A DNA stretch of 64,000 nucleotides from Spongospora subterranea f. sp. subterranea (GCA_049724395.1 JAUGWO010000106.1:1-64000), one strand, 5' to 3'; shown: positions 31,629-45,126, counted from the stretch's first letter. Notes: generated by a model not told the origin, from the letters alone. Made by a program: numbers and translations.

Positions 31629-32053
31629 ATGGATTCAGCGAAAGCTCATCAGACTTCGGAAAATTCGGTCGTCGTTCCAACTCACTTTGCAACAAGTATG
31701 TGCCCCGTTGAATATTCTCCTGATTCATGTTCAAACACCCGAACAAAAATTCAGCTGATCATGTGGTCACTTATTAAACACGTTTTGGTTCAGGCGCAAG
31801 TCCTTTGGGAGAAACAGTTCGAACGTCTCGAAAAAACCGTCGAGGGTCAGGAGCGCCGTTTCACAGGATTAGTAGGGCCGATGAATGGGAGCTGTGTGTT
31901 CAATTGAGGGGCGTTGACCGTTTTCCCCATCAGACAAAGGCGTTGAGGAAAATACGCCCGGAACGTCCAGTTCATGGGCGAAGCTCCGTTGAAAAGAAGC
32001 TGTTGGAGGTTGAGAGGCAATTGCAGTCAACTTCCCAGGGATTGGAGCCTTAA
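31629..32053 (+). CDS. Small coiled-coil protein
   Basis: Exons 31629-31695, 31801-31871 and 31934-32053 join in phase to 85 residues. Residues ~23-80 form a single amphipathic helix (LWEKQFERLEKTVEGQERRF ... SSVEKKLLEVERQLQ). It starts only 54 bp after the stop of the CM1 gene on the same strand, so it may be a separate small gene or, if read-through transcripts exist, a 3' part of that unit. No family is recognised. Confidence 0.5.
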
Positions 32054-35001
32054 CGGATTAACCCGGTCAAGACCGTTCATGCCGAAGCAAATGATTGCAG
32101 TCGGTACCGCCAGGACAGTTTTTCAAACCGAAATCTCATTGAATCTCAGTTGCCTGGCACTCATTTCTGTGACATGATTGACCCAGACGACCGATCCCCT
32201 CACGAGTCGTTGACAACCGGAATAAAGCGTTATCGGTTAATGGCAGTGCTGGACCTGCCGACATCATCACCAATACAGTCAATGATGATTATAGGCGGCT
32301 GTGAGAATGTGTGCACCGTCGTCAACAAACTTCGCAATCTCAGCGAAATAATAACGTTCACTGATGGTCTCTCGATATTCCATAACCTCTTTGGATTGTT
32401 GCCATTCACCTCCTGATTCAGCAACGCCATGAACATTGTTGATTACAGTTCGATTGAGGTTAATCTGTGTTGAAACCCTACTGCCACGATCAAGCAGGGA
32501 TCGCGACAGTTTATGTCCAGATTCGCTGGCGCGACGGGCCAATTCGTCGAATCCTACCGGAGATACTAGGCAAGAGAACGGACCGTTGAACAGGCAGCAC
32601 AAGGATTGGGTTTGTACAACTGATTGATGAACAACCTAAGGCAGTGCTGGTTCAATCTACATCCTTTGTTTATCCAGATGGAATCCATTTGAGCGACCTC
32701 GTTTACCCCCGTCATTGCCGTTCACTACTGGAATATGCTGTAACAGGACGATACAATTTGCCCATCGTTGACCACATCAATTCGCCCCACAACCACTATA
32801 GAGCCTTCGAATCCGCGGTCATCGATATTGCTGAACTGCAGAGCGTAAGCGCGTTTGCACGGACGAAAGCTATCCGGGAAACAAAGTGGCTGGCCGGATT
32901 CATCGAGACTGTGAACGAATATAGGTAGATTGAGAAGAGTGGACATGCGACAAAAGCGATGCTCAGGTGGTGTGAGATTACAACGTTGTTTCTGCGTTTT
33001 GTTTAGAATGGAATTCTGATGTTGCATGTAATATCGGTATTTATTGTTGTTGGCAATCACGTACGTGTAGGATTTGGTTACTGGCAGAGCACGAACTGTT
33101 CAAATTCAAGTTTTTTTGCCATGGAATGCTAAAGTCTGCCAACTTCGCCAACTATGGTGCAGTTTACTGAGACAGAATCGTTATCATGATGGTGTTTTCA
33201 TTGGTTGTTGAAATCGAGATGTGGCATGCCCAAGATGAAGATGAAGTCGGATCTATGGACGAAAGGAATTTTCAGCTGTTACGATGCTTGCATTTGCCGA
33301 TAGCAATGCCATCCAGGGAATAAAGACAGTATGAACTGTTATTGATGGTGGTTGAAGTGTTCTACTGTGGTGAGGACCATTGCCCAACTGACCAGTGTGT
33401 GCCAGAGCGATGTCGAATCGAAGTGAATGTATTGTCGATAAATCGTTGAGACAGTTAGATAGGTAGACGCGGCAGCCAATTTGTAAGGAACGCGAAGGCG
33501 GGCGAGTGCTTGTGCTCCGGTGCCGTTTTGAGAGAAATATCTCCCTTGAAGCAATCGGAACCTTATTAAACATGGCCAACTGCACTAGACCTGAGCATCG
33601 CTCAAGCGGTCCATTACGCTGCACTCTATGTATGGGCCTTGTCATGCAAATGTCCTCGCTGCCAAACGAATTCATCGCTATCGGACGGGTACGGTGATCA
33701 CGTTCCAGAGAAAGGGGAAGTACACACTGATGCCGACTTTTATCATGATTTCGCCCACAATCTATGGTTAACACCTACATCGACGAAAATTACTCAAAGA
33801 CGTAATCTAAGAAGCGTTTCAACTCTTAATGAAAGAATCGTACACTATACGCCCTACACTTCACACTATGTTTAATGACGAGGAACAGTGATTAGACATG
33901 TGCGGGTCAATCACCTTAATGGTATAATCTATTGACAATGACACTCAATTGCGGAAATGAGACTCAAAGACTGCAGAATCTCCAAAGACCAGCGACCTGG
34001 CCCTGGGAGATAATGCTGGCGATATCCAGATTGGTACCGGGTCATGACTTGTTGGTCACGTCAAGCAATACGGTTGCCGGATTGATAACGACAAGCTCCT
34101 GCCTGTGATGTTAATAACGATATCAAACCACTTCCAGGCCAGAAAACAACATTTGGGGATGGTGGGCCCAGACTGATTGAGATTGTACCAACTCTAGAGA
34201 AGTGTAAGCGTAGCTACAAAAGAAAAAGGACATGGTCAGCGTTGTAGGAGTTGGATATCGTCTTAGGGTGACCAGGAAGCAAGAAAATGTGCTTGGAGAC
34301 CAACGTAAAATCGTTTGCTTGAAAACTCGAGCAAGAACCGTGTACGGCTTACTAAGGCGGCGTTGAACCATTGAGTGCATCGTCCAGAGTAACTCGTTTT
34401 CATGGACTGATATTCAATCCGGTGACCTCAACCTCAAGTTCTGGGCGAAGATTCGTCTTCTGTACCCTCCACCATGCAATCACCGACCAATGACGGCACA
34501 TTCCACACTTCCGTAATTTGATCTTCCTAGTAATTAGGCGCCTGCTCGCAATATACAGACACGTTCCAGCATAATCATCCGCTTGGCATCAACAGCCCCA
34601 AAAAACAACCGAGCAAATCTGGAGTCGAACAGCCAGCCTTGATGTGCTGCGCCAATGCCGTGCAGTGGCGTGCCCTTTCCTGATTTTGTTGGCCCACCCC
34701 TCCGTTCCGACGCAAATCTTCGTTTCAGCAAAATCAATCAAAATCCAAAATGCAACGTTATTAGAGCCGATTAGCGAAACACGGGTCGAAGAGGTGTATC
34801 GGAAAAGTGTACATTCCTCCCCGTACTGATCCCGACTCGACTCACAATATCTGCAACTGCTATAGGGCGGGTATCGCAATAGGTGGGGAGTCGTGGGCTG
34901 TCATCTGGATTGAACAGGGAGAGGGTTGCGACGGTCAGGTTCGTGCTAGAGTCGGTTCATGACTATTGCTCTTTCATTAATATCGTCCCATTGCGGTCAG
35001 T
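32054..35001. other. 3-kb region without a convincing gene
   Basis: Several medium frames overlap on opposite strands: 32279-32602 (-), 32644-32928 (+, FVYPDGIHLSDLVYPRHC), 32725-33060 (-), 33253-33774 (-) and 34123-34380 (-). None has a recognisable motif, and I could not build phase-consistent spliced models. The best candidates for real coding are 32644-32928 (+) and its opposite frame, which cannot both be real. The region may be an old, unrecognised transposon. Confidence 0.35.
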
Positions 35002-37404
35002 ATGGGCTGTGGGGTTTGGGTGTTGATCGTAGTGGCACCGGTGCTGGTCGCCGCGTCCGGCCCCAGGCTGTATGATCAGCCATCGTCTCTGTTTGAGTGG
35101 GCGGGGATCGGTCCCGGCAAGATAGAGACTGGGCAGCGCGTGATTGCGTTTGCGGATGTGAATAGCGATAAGAAGTACGTTAAGGAATGTTTTTTGTCGC
35201 CATTCTGATTGTACATCAGAGTTGATCTTATAATGCTAAACGGAGGTCAAAATGAAGTCCAAATATACATTTGGTCATCTGGTAATTCACGCCAACCTGA
35301 CCAATGACTGCCATTATATTCAAGTTCATGCAGATTCGTGGCAATTCGATCCGTTGCCGTCCATGTCCATCCGTCTTCCTGCTGATGTTGATAGTCTTAG
35401 CCTGATAACATGTGTGGCCCCTGGCGATTTCAATTACGATGGGCATCTTGATCTACTGATTCAAGGCCGTGTTGGTGGACAAACCGGTCGTGGGGCATAT
35501 TGGTCTAGATTGTTTCTCAAAAAGCCGGGCAAAAACTCATTTGTCCAGGCAGAAGGAGTAAAGCGTCAGTGGTCATTTTTTTTCTACTGGCATCATCATG
35601 AATAGTGTTCAGTGACAAGTGATGATGAGTTATTGGTGTTTGATTATAATGCCGACTTGCATTTAGACCTATTTGGGTTTTCGGAAGGGATCAGGACTGT
35701 CTGGGTAAGGCCATATGGATCAAAGGTTCATCAGCTTATACTTATAGTGACGCAAGGTTAACGATGGCAAAGGCCTTCTATCACCTCAACAATTTCCAAA
35801 CACAAAAAGTACACACCTTAATGGTCCTGATTGCTCTGTGCTCAAACTATTTCCAGGTCACACAAGTAAAGCGCATCCCGATGGAAGACCGCATTCATAC
35901 ATTGATGTAAATGGGGATTGTGTTGCTGATCTCATCGTGGCAACGGATGCGAATGAGGTGGAGATTCATGTCTGGGATAAAAATGCTCATGCTTGGCAAT
36001 TCTCACAGGCCATTGTATGCGCTGATTAATTCTTTTTTTCAATTATCGTCTAAAGAAGTTTATGTGACAGAGATTAGCGCCGAATGCGGGCCCAATTATA
36101 TTCACGGATGCCAATGCAGATGGAAATATTGATATGATCTATACATCCGGTCCATCGTCGGTATATGTTCATTACAATATCCAGAAAACTCTATGCTCTT
36201 CATCCAATCAAATCAGTAAGAAACGTTCTAAAATTTGACAAAGTTTTATTCATGTTATTCATTGGAAGTTAAGACTGTCGTAGTTCCGAAGAGTTGTGCT
36301 CGGTCGATACGAATTTTCGATTTGAATCTTTCAGTGATTCTCCTTCCAGCGCCGTACAATCTTCAACATTATCCGGTATTACATTTGAATCCAGTCCAAC
36401 GTTACGGGTTGGGGATATCAATGGAGATGGTGAGTCAGGAACCGCCATGGGACAATTGCTTCCAATATTGATATATGTTAGGATATCCGGAGCTACTTGT
36501 TTCCCAATCCAATGGAGTGGTTGTCATGCTAACTTGTCACGGGGGCACTGCGCCTGTTCTCGTGTCAGACGAGCGGATTCGCAACCCAATTCGTAATGTG
36601 CCCAACAGTGTTGGGGCCGCCTTTTTTGATATTGGTGAAAATGGTATCGTTTTTCCTGTAACATATTTGCGTTTTACCCATATTTGGCAATAGGCATACA
36701 AGATATCCTCATCATGGATAAATCGTCAGCTCCGGTCAAATTTCTTATCAATAATCTCAATGAGGACTCGTTCTTTTTCAAAACTCTTGTTTCTAACGGT
36801 GTTTGCCCATATTGGTGTGACACCACCGTATGGCCCGCCTTGTATGCTGCTCTTTTCTTTCCATGGCTCGCCCTCGTTTCCTGAATATGCCACTAACAGG
36901 TTTCCCAATCCTAAACCCTATGGGGTTAACCAACCGGGGGTTACAATCAAATTCACGGTATCGGATACTAATGGTGTAAGCCGTATAGTATCAGGAGGGC
37001 AGTTGTCCCAGAGTTCGTATCGCTCATTGCAGTCTCCTTACGTTTTTACTGGATTGGCCCGTACATTCTCTTATATTGAGCAGTTCTCGGTTGGCATTAG
37101 CACCGGTATATTTAGCATTTTTTTTCGCTCTGTTTGATGCTAATGCGAACCTCCAGGTAGTGTTGGGACTTGGACTGCAATGATTCCCAACTCTCAGCTG
37201 GTGGTATTTCCTTATTCCCCAGATTCGCCGGATCAATGGGTTATTGAGCTATTTTTGAATCCAAGTACCAACATACTCTGGGTGGCTGTTGCCGTCGCCA
37301 TGACGTCTGTGGCCCTGATAGCATCCATTGTCATATTACATTGGCGCCATCTCAAAGCAGATATGCTTCAGCAAAGAAAAGCAGAGCATTTTTTTACATT
37401 CTAA
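35002..37404 (+). CDS. ITFG1: ITFG1/TIP (LINKIN) homologue, type I membrane protein
   Basis: Eleven exons (35002-35174, 35220-35281, 35325-35564, 35613-35704, 35757-36014, 36071-36215, 36292-36429, 36482-36643, 36694-36814, 36900-37105, 37157-37404) join in phase to 614 residues. There is a signal peptide (VWVLIVVAPVLVAASG) and FG-GAP/VCBS-like Ca-binding repeats of the form DVNSDKKVDLI, GDFNYDGHLDLL, DVNGDCVADLI and DANADGNIDMI. The family-specific end reads YGVNQPG, GQLSQSSYRSLQ, TWTAMIPNSQLVVFPY, then one transmembrane helix (WVAVAVAMTSVALIASIVIL) and a short basic cytosolic tail. Human ITFG1 has the same length and order. It is a cell-surface or secretory-pathway protein implicated in adhesion. 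The start gives the signal peptide directly. Confidence 0.93.
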
Positions 37405-37525
37405 TAATTCAAGGATATCCATTTCGATTAATCCACTCGTTGTTTTGAGGTTAATGAATGATGATAGCGATGATGCTCGTTTATCGTAGCTTTATCCTTG
37501 TCTTCAGGCGTCATGAAATTCTTTA

Positions 37526-37693
37526 CTAGCGGCCACTGCTGCCATCAGACCGGGGACTTGTCGCCATTGACGGCTGTGTCTTTCGGCCCTTCTGCTTTTT
37601 CCTATAGTCATTGTAGATATAGGCTGCCGCCACCAGGGTTGCCGCTCCCATAGCCATCTTCGTATTAGTCGACATTTGCTGCATCTTCATCAT
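37526..37693 (-). CDS. Small single-membrane-span protein
   Basis: A 55-residue frame reads MMKMQQMSTNTKMAMGAATLVAAAYIYNDYRKKQ. It has one hydrophobic span of about 17 residues followed by a basic then Ser/Pro-rich tail, a layout common in small mitochondrial or ER proteins. It is convergent with ITFG1. No family is recognised, and a chance ORF cannot be excluded. Confidence 0.4.
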   Translation of the reverse strand: MMKMQQMSTNTKMAMGAATLVAAAYIYNDYRKKQKGRKTQPSMATSPRSDGSSGR

Positions 37694-38505
37694 ATTGATG
37701 GTCAGTAATTACTGTATGAATGTCGGTTATTCGGCCGAGGTCTGGTGAAGTCGGTTTGCGGCACATTCATAGCCGCTCGTTGTATTTATTCATCATATTT
37801 TGAAAATTGGCGCTACAGTTCGCCAACAACGTGGCCTTAGTGAACTCACAATTGGTGTTATATTTCCGACCAGAGAATTATTAGAACATTATACGATGAA
37901 CGTTTTCAGTTACTTAACGCGATCAATATCGAAGATCACACACAGCCCGAGAGATCGTTTTTTCTGTTAAATACAAAGTTGTTGGTATCAAAAGACACCG
38001 TCGTCAAGAAAAGAAACAGTGGTCTGGATGTGTTGTTCTAGTTGATATTTTGAGTGCAAATATGTCGACTCCTTGTTATTTCCATACAATTTACCTATGC
38101 ATACATATTAGGAACAACCAGTGTGTTTCCATCGTGATGGGTTGTACTATGACATTTAGGCCATAACCCATCCATCGCTAGGTCTGCAAAGTGCAAGCAT
38201 GTAATTTAGTCAAAACCTGTTCAAAACAATCATGGAATGCCGGGACTTTGTTGTCGCGGTTTTTTGCTGAGACTTGTTGTCGCAATAGCCCCAAACACGA
38301 TAATTCATGATGGTCGTAAATCTCCCGATTTTTTTTTTCAATCACTCGATAAGAAACTTATTGCAGGAAAAAAAAAGTCGTATCATTTCATCAACGATCT
38401 CCCTAAAATTCGCCCAATTCAATCTCAGACCTTGCAAATGACGATCGTGCAGTAAATATGACTGGAATCCGATATCTGTACCATATATGAACCATATGAT
38501 CATAC
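37694..38505. other. Intergenic; no feature seen
   Basis: AT-rich, with only a weak + frame at 38237-38455. Probably the upstream region of the 38506 gene. Confidence 0.4.
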
Positions 38506-39504
38506 ATGGAAAACACAGACGATTCAGATCAGGAAGAAAGTGAGGAGGAGAGCGAAAAAGAAAGTGAGGACACAAATGAGGAAGAGAGCGAAAATGAAAG
38601 CACAGATAAAAGCAAAGACGGGAGCGAAAGTGAGGAGAGTAGTGATGAAGACGAAGATGGCGAAGACGGTGATAGCGACAGCAATGATGATGATGAGAAT
38701 ATCAAATCGCCAAGAAGCGTTGAGGATGAGATGAGTGCGATTTTACGAATATCCTGTATATCGTCCGATATGGATGCGGTTACTAACCATTTACGAGAAG
38801 TATTTCATGTGACCAAAGACGACATCAATAACGATTCTAGTGCGACTTTTTCAGAAACAGTAAATAGAGATGGTCCGACAAACAACATAGAAATCAACCG
38901 AGCTGAACCGAGGATACTATTCCCTGATCGTGTTCAAGGTCTTTATCGACTACAGGTATGTGGTGCAGAGAAACATGTGATATAAGACTGATACTCCAGG
39001 ACCATACCAGAACAACAGAAATGGAAGGAACAGGGTGGACAAGGGCGACTGGAGAGAGCAAAACGAGAGAGGGCACAGGAACGAGAGAGAGGACTTAGGC
39101 ATGATGATAGGAGAGGAATGAGGTTTGTGGACGAGGACTACAGAAGAGAGCAAGGCGGAATGGGAATGAATCATAACCTGTCTGATAGCAGGAATGAGAG
39201 GGGATTATGGCATGACGACAGGAGAGTGAGGAGTACAGTGGAGGAGGACCACAGGAGAGAGAGGAGTACAGTGGAGGAGGACCACAGGAGAGAACCAATA
39301 GGGAGAGAAATACACCATGACCTGTCTGGTAACAGGAATGAGAGGGGATTATGGCATGACGACAGGAGAGAGTTAATAGGGAGAGAAGTACACCATGACC
39401 TGTCTGGTAACAGGAATGAGCGGCTAGGCTCAAGTAGGGCACAGTCATGGACGATACCATGCAGGGATACAGACCAGGACCGCATATCCACCTTCATAAC
39501 GTGA
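38506..39504 (+). CDS. Acidic protein with C-terminal charged repeats
   Basis: Exon 1 (38506-38955) and exon 2 (39019-39504) join in phase (gtatgt...aacaacag) to 311 residues. Residues 1-65 are almost all Asp/Glu/Ser (DDSDQEESEEESEKE). A short ordered stretch follows (MSAILRISCISSDMDAV). The C-terminal ~150 residues are Arg/Glu/Asp-rich with internal repeats: RSTVEEDHRRE twice in tandem, and NRNERGLWHDDRRE-type units three times. Such composition is common in nuclear splicing or chromatin-associated proteins, but no domain is recognised. Repeats exist at DNA level too, so recent expansion is likely. The opposite strand shows a His/Ser/Leu-rich frame that is an artefact of these repeats. Confidence 0.6.
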
Positions 39505-39671
39505 CTGAGACAGGACGCCATCTGGAGGCTCGTGAAAACAACATCAGAGACGTGACACTGTAATCGGGCAATTTCGCAGGATTCATTTATGCACCTAATG
39601 ATCGATCATGAACTCTAACGATTCACAAGTTCACTGGACTATTGTGTCCAAAATCCACAATGTTTGTTGTA

Positions 39672-40820
39672 TTAAAACACCATCGTGTTTAGCATTAATC
39701 CCAGGTTTTGAATGATGTTGGACGACATCAGGTTGCTAACATTCGTCTCCAGGTGCTTTTTTGGATCGACCTTGCCTACATGAGCAATGGCAAGCTCCTC
39801 TTTTGACAACGTATCTTCTTCTTTCAACCACGCCGCATATGACTTGCTTAGACGTAATAACGACTAAAACAAAACATTGTTGAAACTTCAAGAGAGCAAA
39901 ATCGAATTTTGTTTGCTTGCCTTAACTGTTTCTTCATTGGACTGGCTATGCGAATCAAAAGGTTCTGTGCGCAGCCCATCCGCCCATTGTTTTTTGTGCA
40001 GATTCAAAAGCATTTTCTGTTCCAGCTCGTTCTTACTGTAGCTAATATTGATGGAATAATAGTGGCGGTTAAGATTATGAATCAAAGCTTGGATAGAGGG
40101 TTTGTTTAAAAAACCAAGGTTTGACGTGGTCTGACGCGGTTCTATTGATAAAGGAAAATACATCAAAAAAAAACTAGCATGCTAAAACGAAGCTGAAAAT
40201 TTAACCTTGGCCCAACATCATTAACTGGGGATTAATCAGTCTAAAAGCGTCAATTACAACTTTTCCTTTAACCGACTGGATTGGATCTACAACAATCGAG
40301 ACGGCACGCTTATTGAGCGCCTCAAAAGATTGCTGGGTATTGATATCGACACCTGCGCTGATTGGTCAGGAGAAGTAAATCACGAACGCTAAACCAGACC
40401 GGAAAGCCAGCAGCCAAATCCTGGATGACTGTGATACCAGCCTACGACCATTTCTGGTCTAGCTGTTTGCTTCAGCATTTCAAGCATGTTCGTCTGAAAT
40501 ACAGGGTCTACAGCTTCGACAGAAACACCCGTCCCGCTGTAAAAATACCATTGTAGCACAGGAATATGAACAATTAAACACCCCTACCTTTGAGGCATGG
40601 CAAATACATCGACAACTCTGACCGTGTAATCGTCAACGAACTCGCCAAGCATTAAGCCCATAACTTCCATAGGAACCCCAGCACGCCCATGCTTCAGCAT
40701 TTTCAACAGAGCGAGTGACGAAATATAGGTTATTTCACTTGTATCAGCCACTGGTTGATCTGTTCCCGGCCCGCCCATGCCGGCGGAAGGTCCTGCAAAC
40801 ATCTGCTGCATTCTGTTCAT
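39672..40820 (-). CDS. RPN11: 26S proteasome deubiquitinase Rpn11
   Basis: Five exons (40820-40588, 40536-40400, 40352-40206, 40141-39927, 39863-39672) join in phase to 307 residues, the normal length of Rpn11/PSMD14. It is the zinc metalloprotease of the proteasome lid that removes ubiquitin chains from substrates. The JAMM/MPN+ motif is complete: Glu in [14 protein letters not shown] (~52), HSH in [14 protein letters not shown] (~113-115) and Asp in GVDINTQ (~126). Other signatures: [50 protein letters not shown] and [19 protein letters not shown]. Introns are 50-65 nt. A short frame further upstream on the same strand (40817-41041) is probably 5' UTR. Confidence 0.96.
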
Positions 40821-41208
40821 ATGCTATTATGTGCTTGACTTTGGCCAAACAACTCACATTTAGTATTCACTGTTACTGTATCTATGGTCACTCGAACAGC
40901 GGTGCGCAGCCAGCCCACCAGTCTAATAAGGGGCTGCACTGGAACGTACCTGGTCTGGCTCTGGTCAGTGATTGCCATTCTGAATAATGGCTGGCCAGGT
41001 TGGCCTTTGCCCAAGCCTTTTTTGATATTTTTGATTTCCATCTAATCGCAACGGTAGGAGATAGTCCAGACCATTTCGAACGCATGTAATGTCGTATTCT
41101 CAGCCAGAACTGTGGAAGACGATTGGCGTGTTAGTGAGGCTTTGGCAGAAGGATTGTGGTGAATTCTCTGTCAGTATTAGTTGTTGCTGTATGGCCGTGT
41201 GTATGCCA

Positions 41209-41453
41209 TGTAGCGATATGTTGCGTTAGGAGCGAGAGATGGAGTAGGAGCCTAGGGTAGTTGTTTATAATAATCAAAACTTTATGATAACACTAGGTCT
41301 TAATCAAGGCGAGTCCAAGTTGATGTGGAATTGATCCAAATTATTATCGGCGATGTAATTAAGACCTAGTGTTATTATAAAGTTTTGATTATTATAGACA
41401 ACTACCCTAGGCTCCTACTCCATCTCTCGCACCTAACGCAACATATCGCTACA
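41209..41453. repeat. Foldback element, ~97-bp arms
   Basis: 41209-41304 and 41356-41453 are near-perfect reverse complements with a ~50-bp spacer; arms include gcctagggtagttg and aaaactttat. Part of the arm (caaaactttata...cactagg) reappears once more just before the 22-bp satellite at about 41460-41482. The structure fits a MITE or foldback transposon. No target duplication could be identified. Confidence 0.8.
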
Positions 41454-41482
41454 CATAGTCAAAACTTTATAATAGCACTAGG

Positions 41483-41632
41483 CCTTGATTTCATGACTCA
41501 ATCGCCTTGATTTCATGACTCAATCGCCTTGATTTCATGACTCAATCGCCTTGATTTCATGACTCAATCGCCTTGATTTCATGACTCAATCGCCTTGATT
41601 TCATGACTCAATCGCCTTGATTTCATGACTCA
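41483..41632. repeat. 22-bp satellite, seven units
   Basis: CCTTGATTTCATGACTCAAT cg repeats without change from 41483 at a 22-bp period; the seventh unit is incomplete. Units are back to back with no spacers. It is attached to the foldback element on its left. Confidence 0.9.
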
Positions 41633-41644
41633 TGTCCCTAAACC

Positions 41645-41696
41645 GAGTGGTGTCACCACACACCCCCCTTAGTCCGGCCGAGTGGTGTCACCACAG
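41645..41696. repeat. Two copies of a hairpin-forming 18-mer
   Basis: ccgagtggtgtcaccaca occurs twice about 33 bp apart; each contains gtggtgtcaccac, an almost perfect palindrome. The remaining sequence to 42273 shows nothing else. Confidence 0.5.
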
Positions 41697-42273
41697 CCAA
41701 ATGATGAAACCAGGGTTAAATGCAACGCCAAGTATTATTGGGAACGACCGACTATTCCATTCCGCTACACACATAGACAAAATGAATTTGTCAAGCATAT
41801 CGACACTGACAGAGAATTCACCACAATTTTTCTGCCGAAAGTCTGAAACTTGACACTGGCAGTCCAATCGTGGGACAGTCGTTTGGTCATATTTTGAGAA
41901 TGGTATAATTTCGACTCCAAGAATTGCAGGAACTTGGCGTTAGACTTCCTGGTCTGTGTTACTTGCCATCGGAGGACTTAACGATTCTTTTACCCCGAAT
42001 CGCATTTTCCAACGATCAGCCTGTACTTATTCATCGTGGATAGTTTTGCGGCATAAACATGAGAGAAAACGAAAAACTATGCGAATAACATCACTAATGC
42101 CAAGTCGCACGTGGACCATGGCTAAGCCAGTTTAACAATCACTATGTATGAGAATAAAAATCTCTACAATGTCGCTAAAAACAATGATAGATGCTAAATT
42201 CAACAACAAGGCAAAGGCCATGCAGTCGTGAGAATTGTATCACGGCTATAAGCCAGTCGTCAGACCTATAGCA

Positions 42274-43634
<1,361 letters not shown>

Positions 43635-44476
43635 TGCGTCAGATATTCCTGCACCGAAAACACATTCCAACTCAGATGATGTTTAACAGGTTAAGCATTG
43701 GGATACAAGAAGTAGAGCAAATTGACTTGAATGCAGCACTCGAGCGTTTGTTCAGGAGTTCAAAGTCGGAGAAGAGATTTGATATTCTGAGAACAACCGA
43801 ACCTTAAACCACGGGCATAACCTTGGCGTGATTGACGATTTGTTATGTGAACAGGGCACGTAAACCTTGAATAGAAATGGATCGATGGTATCGGTATATT
43901 ATCTAACGATATCAGGATCCAGGATATGGTGATGAGGGATACACAAGATACAGGGTGTACACAGCCGGGTCACAGGTACACAGGCACCCACACCGCATGA
44001 CGTGCACATACGTACACACATGACTGCGGGGAGTGAAACTCCGCTCGACTGGACTGATCGAGGCGCCGGGCCATGCTCTCGACACGACAACAACGCTTAA
44101 GGGTTTCCGCACATCTTTTGCTTGCCTGCGGTCGGCGGACTGGCGATGGTCCCTCAACATGCAAACAAGAAATGTGGTGTCGTCTGAATGCATCCATTAC
44201 AAGCTCGCTCTGCTGTAATTCTTTGTCGTTCCAGCGGTCGATGGTTCCTCTCGCCACTCCAGAGCCAAAATTTTTACGAAACTAGTGTTTTCCTCCAAAT
44301 TCATGCAAAAATTTGGTCTAAAATTTGAGCAGATAACAAAAATGGAGTTTTATACCGTTCGAATACACAGTTTTTATGAGTCACAGACTTGCAGATATTT
44401 TTATCAATTGGGTGACCCTGATGAGACGATATCTCCATGAGGTATCCCATACTCTACATAATTATTTCCAACGACA
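43635..44476. other. Upstream region of the CDK gene
   Basis: A minus frame of 95 codons (43970-44257, MARGTIDRWNDKELQQSELV) is the only notable ORF. It has no recognised motif and may be noise. Confidence 0.3.
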
Positions 44477-44677
44477 ATGGATTGTGATATTATCCTCATT
44501 GATGAGCTCCTGGACGATGATGAATGGATGTTGTTGGCCATAGAGTCCGATTCCGATTCCGAGTCTGATAGCTCCTCGGACGAGGAGCAACAAGTTTCCA
44601 GGGGTGGATCGATAGTTGGGCGTTCCGCAACCATCAATTGTGGCATCGCAGAAGGTTTACAATCGCATCCAAAATGA
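44477..44677 (+). pseudogene. Possible PIF/Harbinger-type N-terminal fragment
   Basis: A 66-codon frame reads LIDELLDDDEWMLLAIESDS ... RGGSIVGRSATINC. The acidic helix followed by a GGS-x-GR-x-x-x-N motif resembles the N-termini of Harbinger-type DDE nucleases. No catalytic domain follows; the frame runs into the foldback repeat. Low confidence. Confidence 0.25.
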
Positions 44678-44841
44678 AACAATTTGCCAATTTCTTTCGG
44701 ATCCAAGCGCATCTTCGAATGCGATGAGTCTGATCCACAGATCCAACATCTTGTGGACGCTGTCGTGTGGATCAGACTCATCGCATTCGAAGATGCGCTT
44801 GGATCCGGATCAAATTGTTCCATTTTGGATGCGATTGTAAA
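44656..44841. repeat. Foldback repeat, ~80-bp arms
   Basis: 44656-44739 and 44766-44841 are reverse complements; the inner 40 bp (ggatccaagcgcatcttcga ...) are identical and the outer part has a few mismatches. The spacer is 26 bp. It could form a long hairpin. It lies inside a 240-codon minus frame (44404-45126), which I therefore do not accept as a gene. Confidence 0.8.
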
Positions 44842-45126
44842 ATTCTCCAGCAATCCACGAAAGAGAAAGCCTCCTTCTGTACAGAGGCATACATGGTTTC
44901 GGCATCCACCAAAAACGTCTTCGTCGGTTTTGCCACTTTGATTCAGAAGTTCGACCTGCCGGTAAAACCCACAAAACTTCTGAACAGAATGCTGGATCTT
45001 GCACCATTGGCTTTTAAATCGCCTGTACTGACCGCTCGGGGGCGTTCTCTTCAGGCAAACTGCTCCAGTTTGTCTGGATTTTGGACCAGAACCCCTGAGA
45101 CTTTTGCTCGTTTCCGTGGATTGCAT

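Noticed and set aside
33253-33774. 173-codon minus ORF
   Set aside because: No motif, no splice support and competing frames on the other strand; kept only as a note in the 32-35 kb region.
39095-39460. Minus-strand ORF with His/Ser/Leu repeats
   Set aside because: Antisense of the charged repeats of the 38506-39504 gene.
41483-41632. CRISPR-like array
   Set aside because: Units of 22 bp are directly adjacent with no spacers, in a eukaryotic genome. It is a simple satellite.
44404-45126. 240-codon minus-strand ORF
   Set aside because: It runs through both arms of a foldback repeat, has no motif and is partly the antisense of the acidic + frame at 44477.
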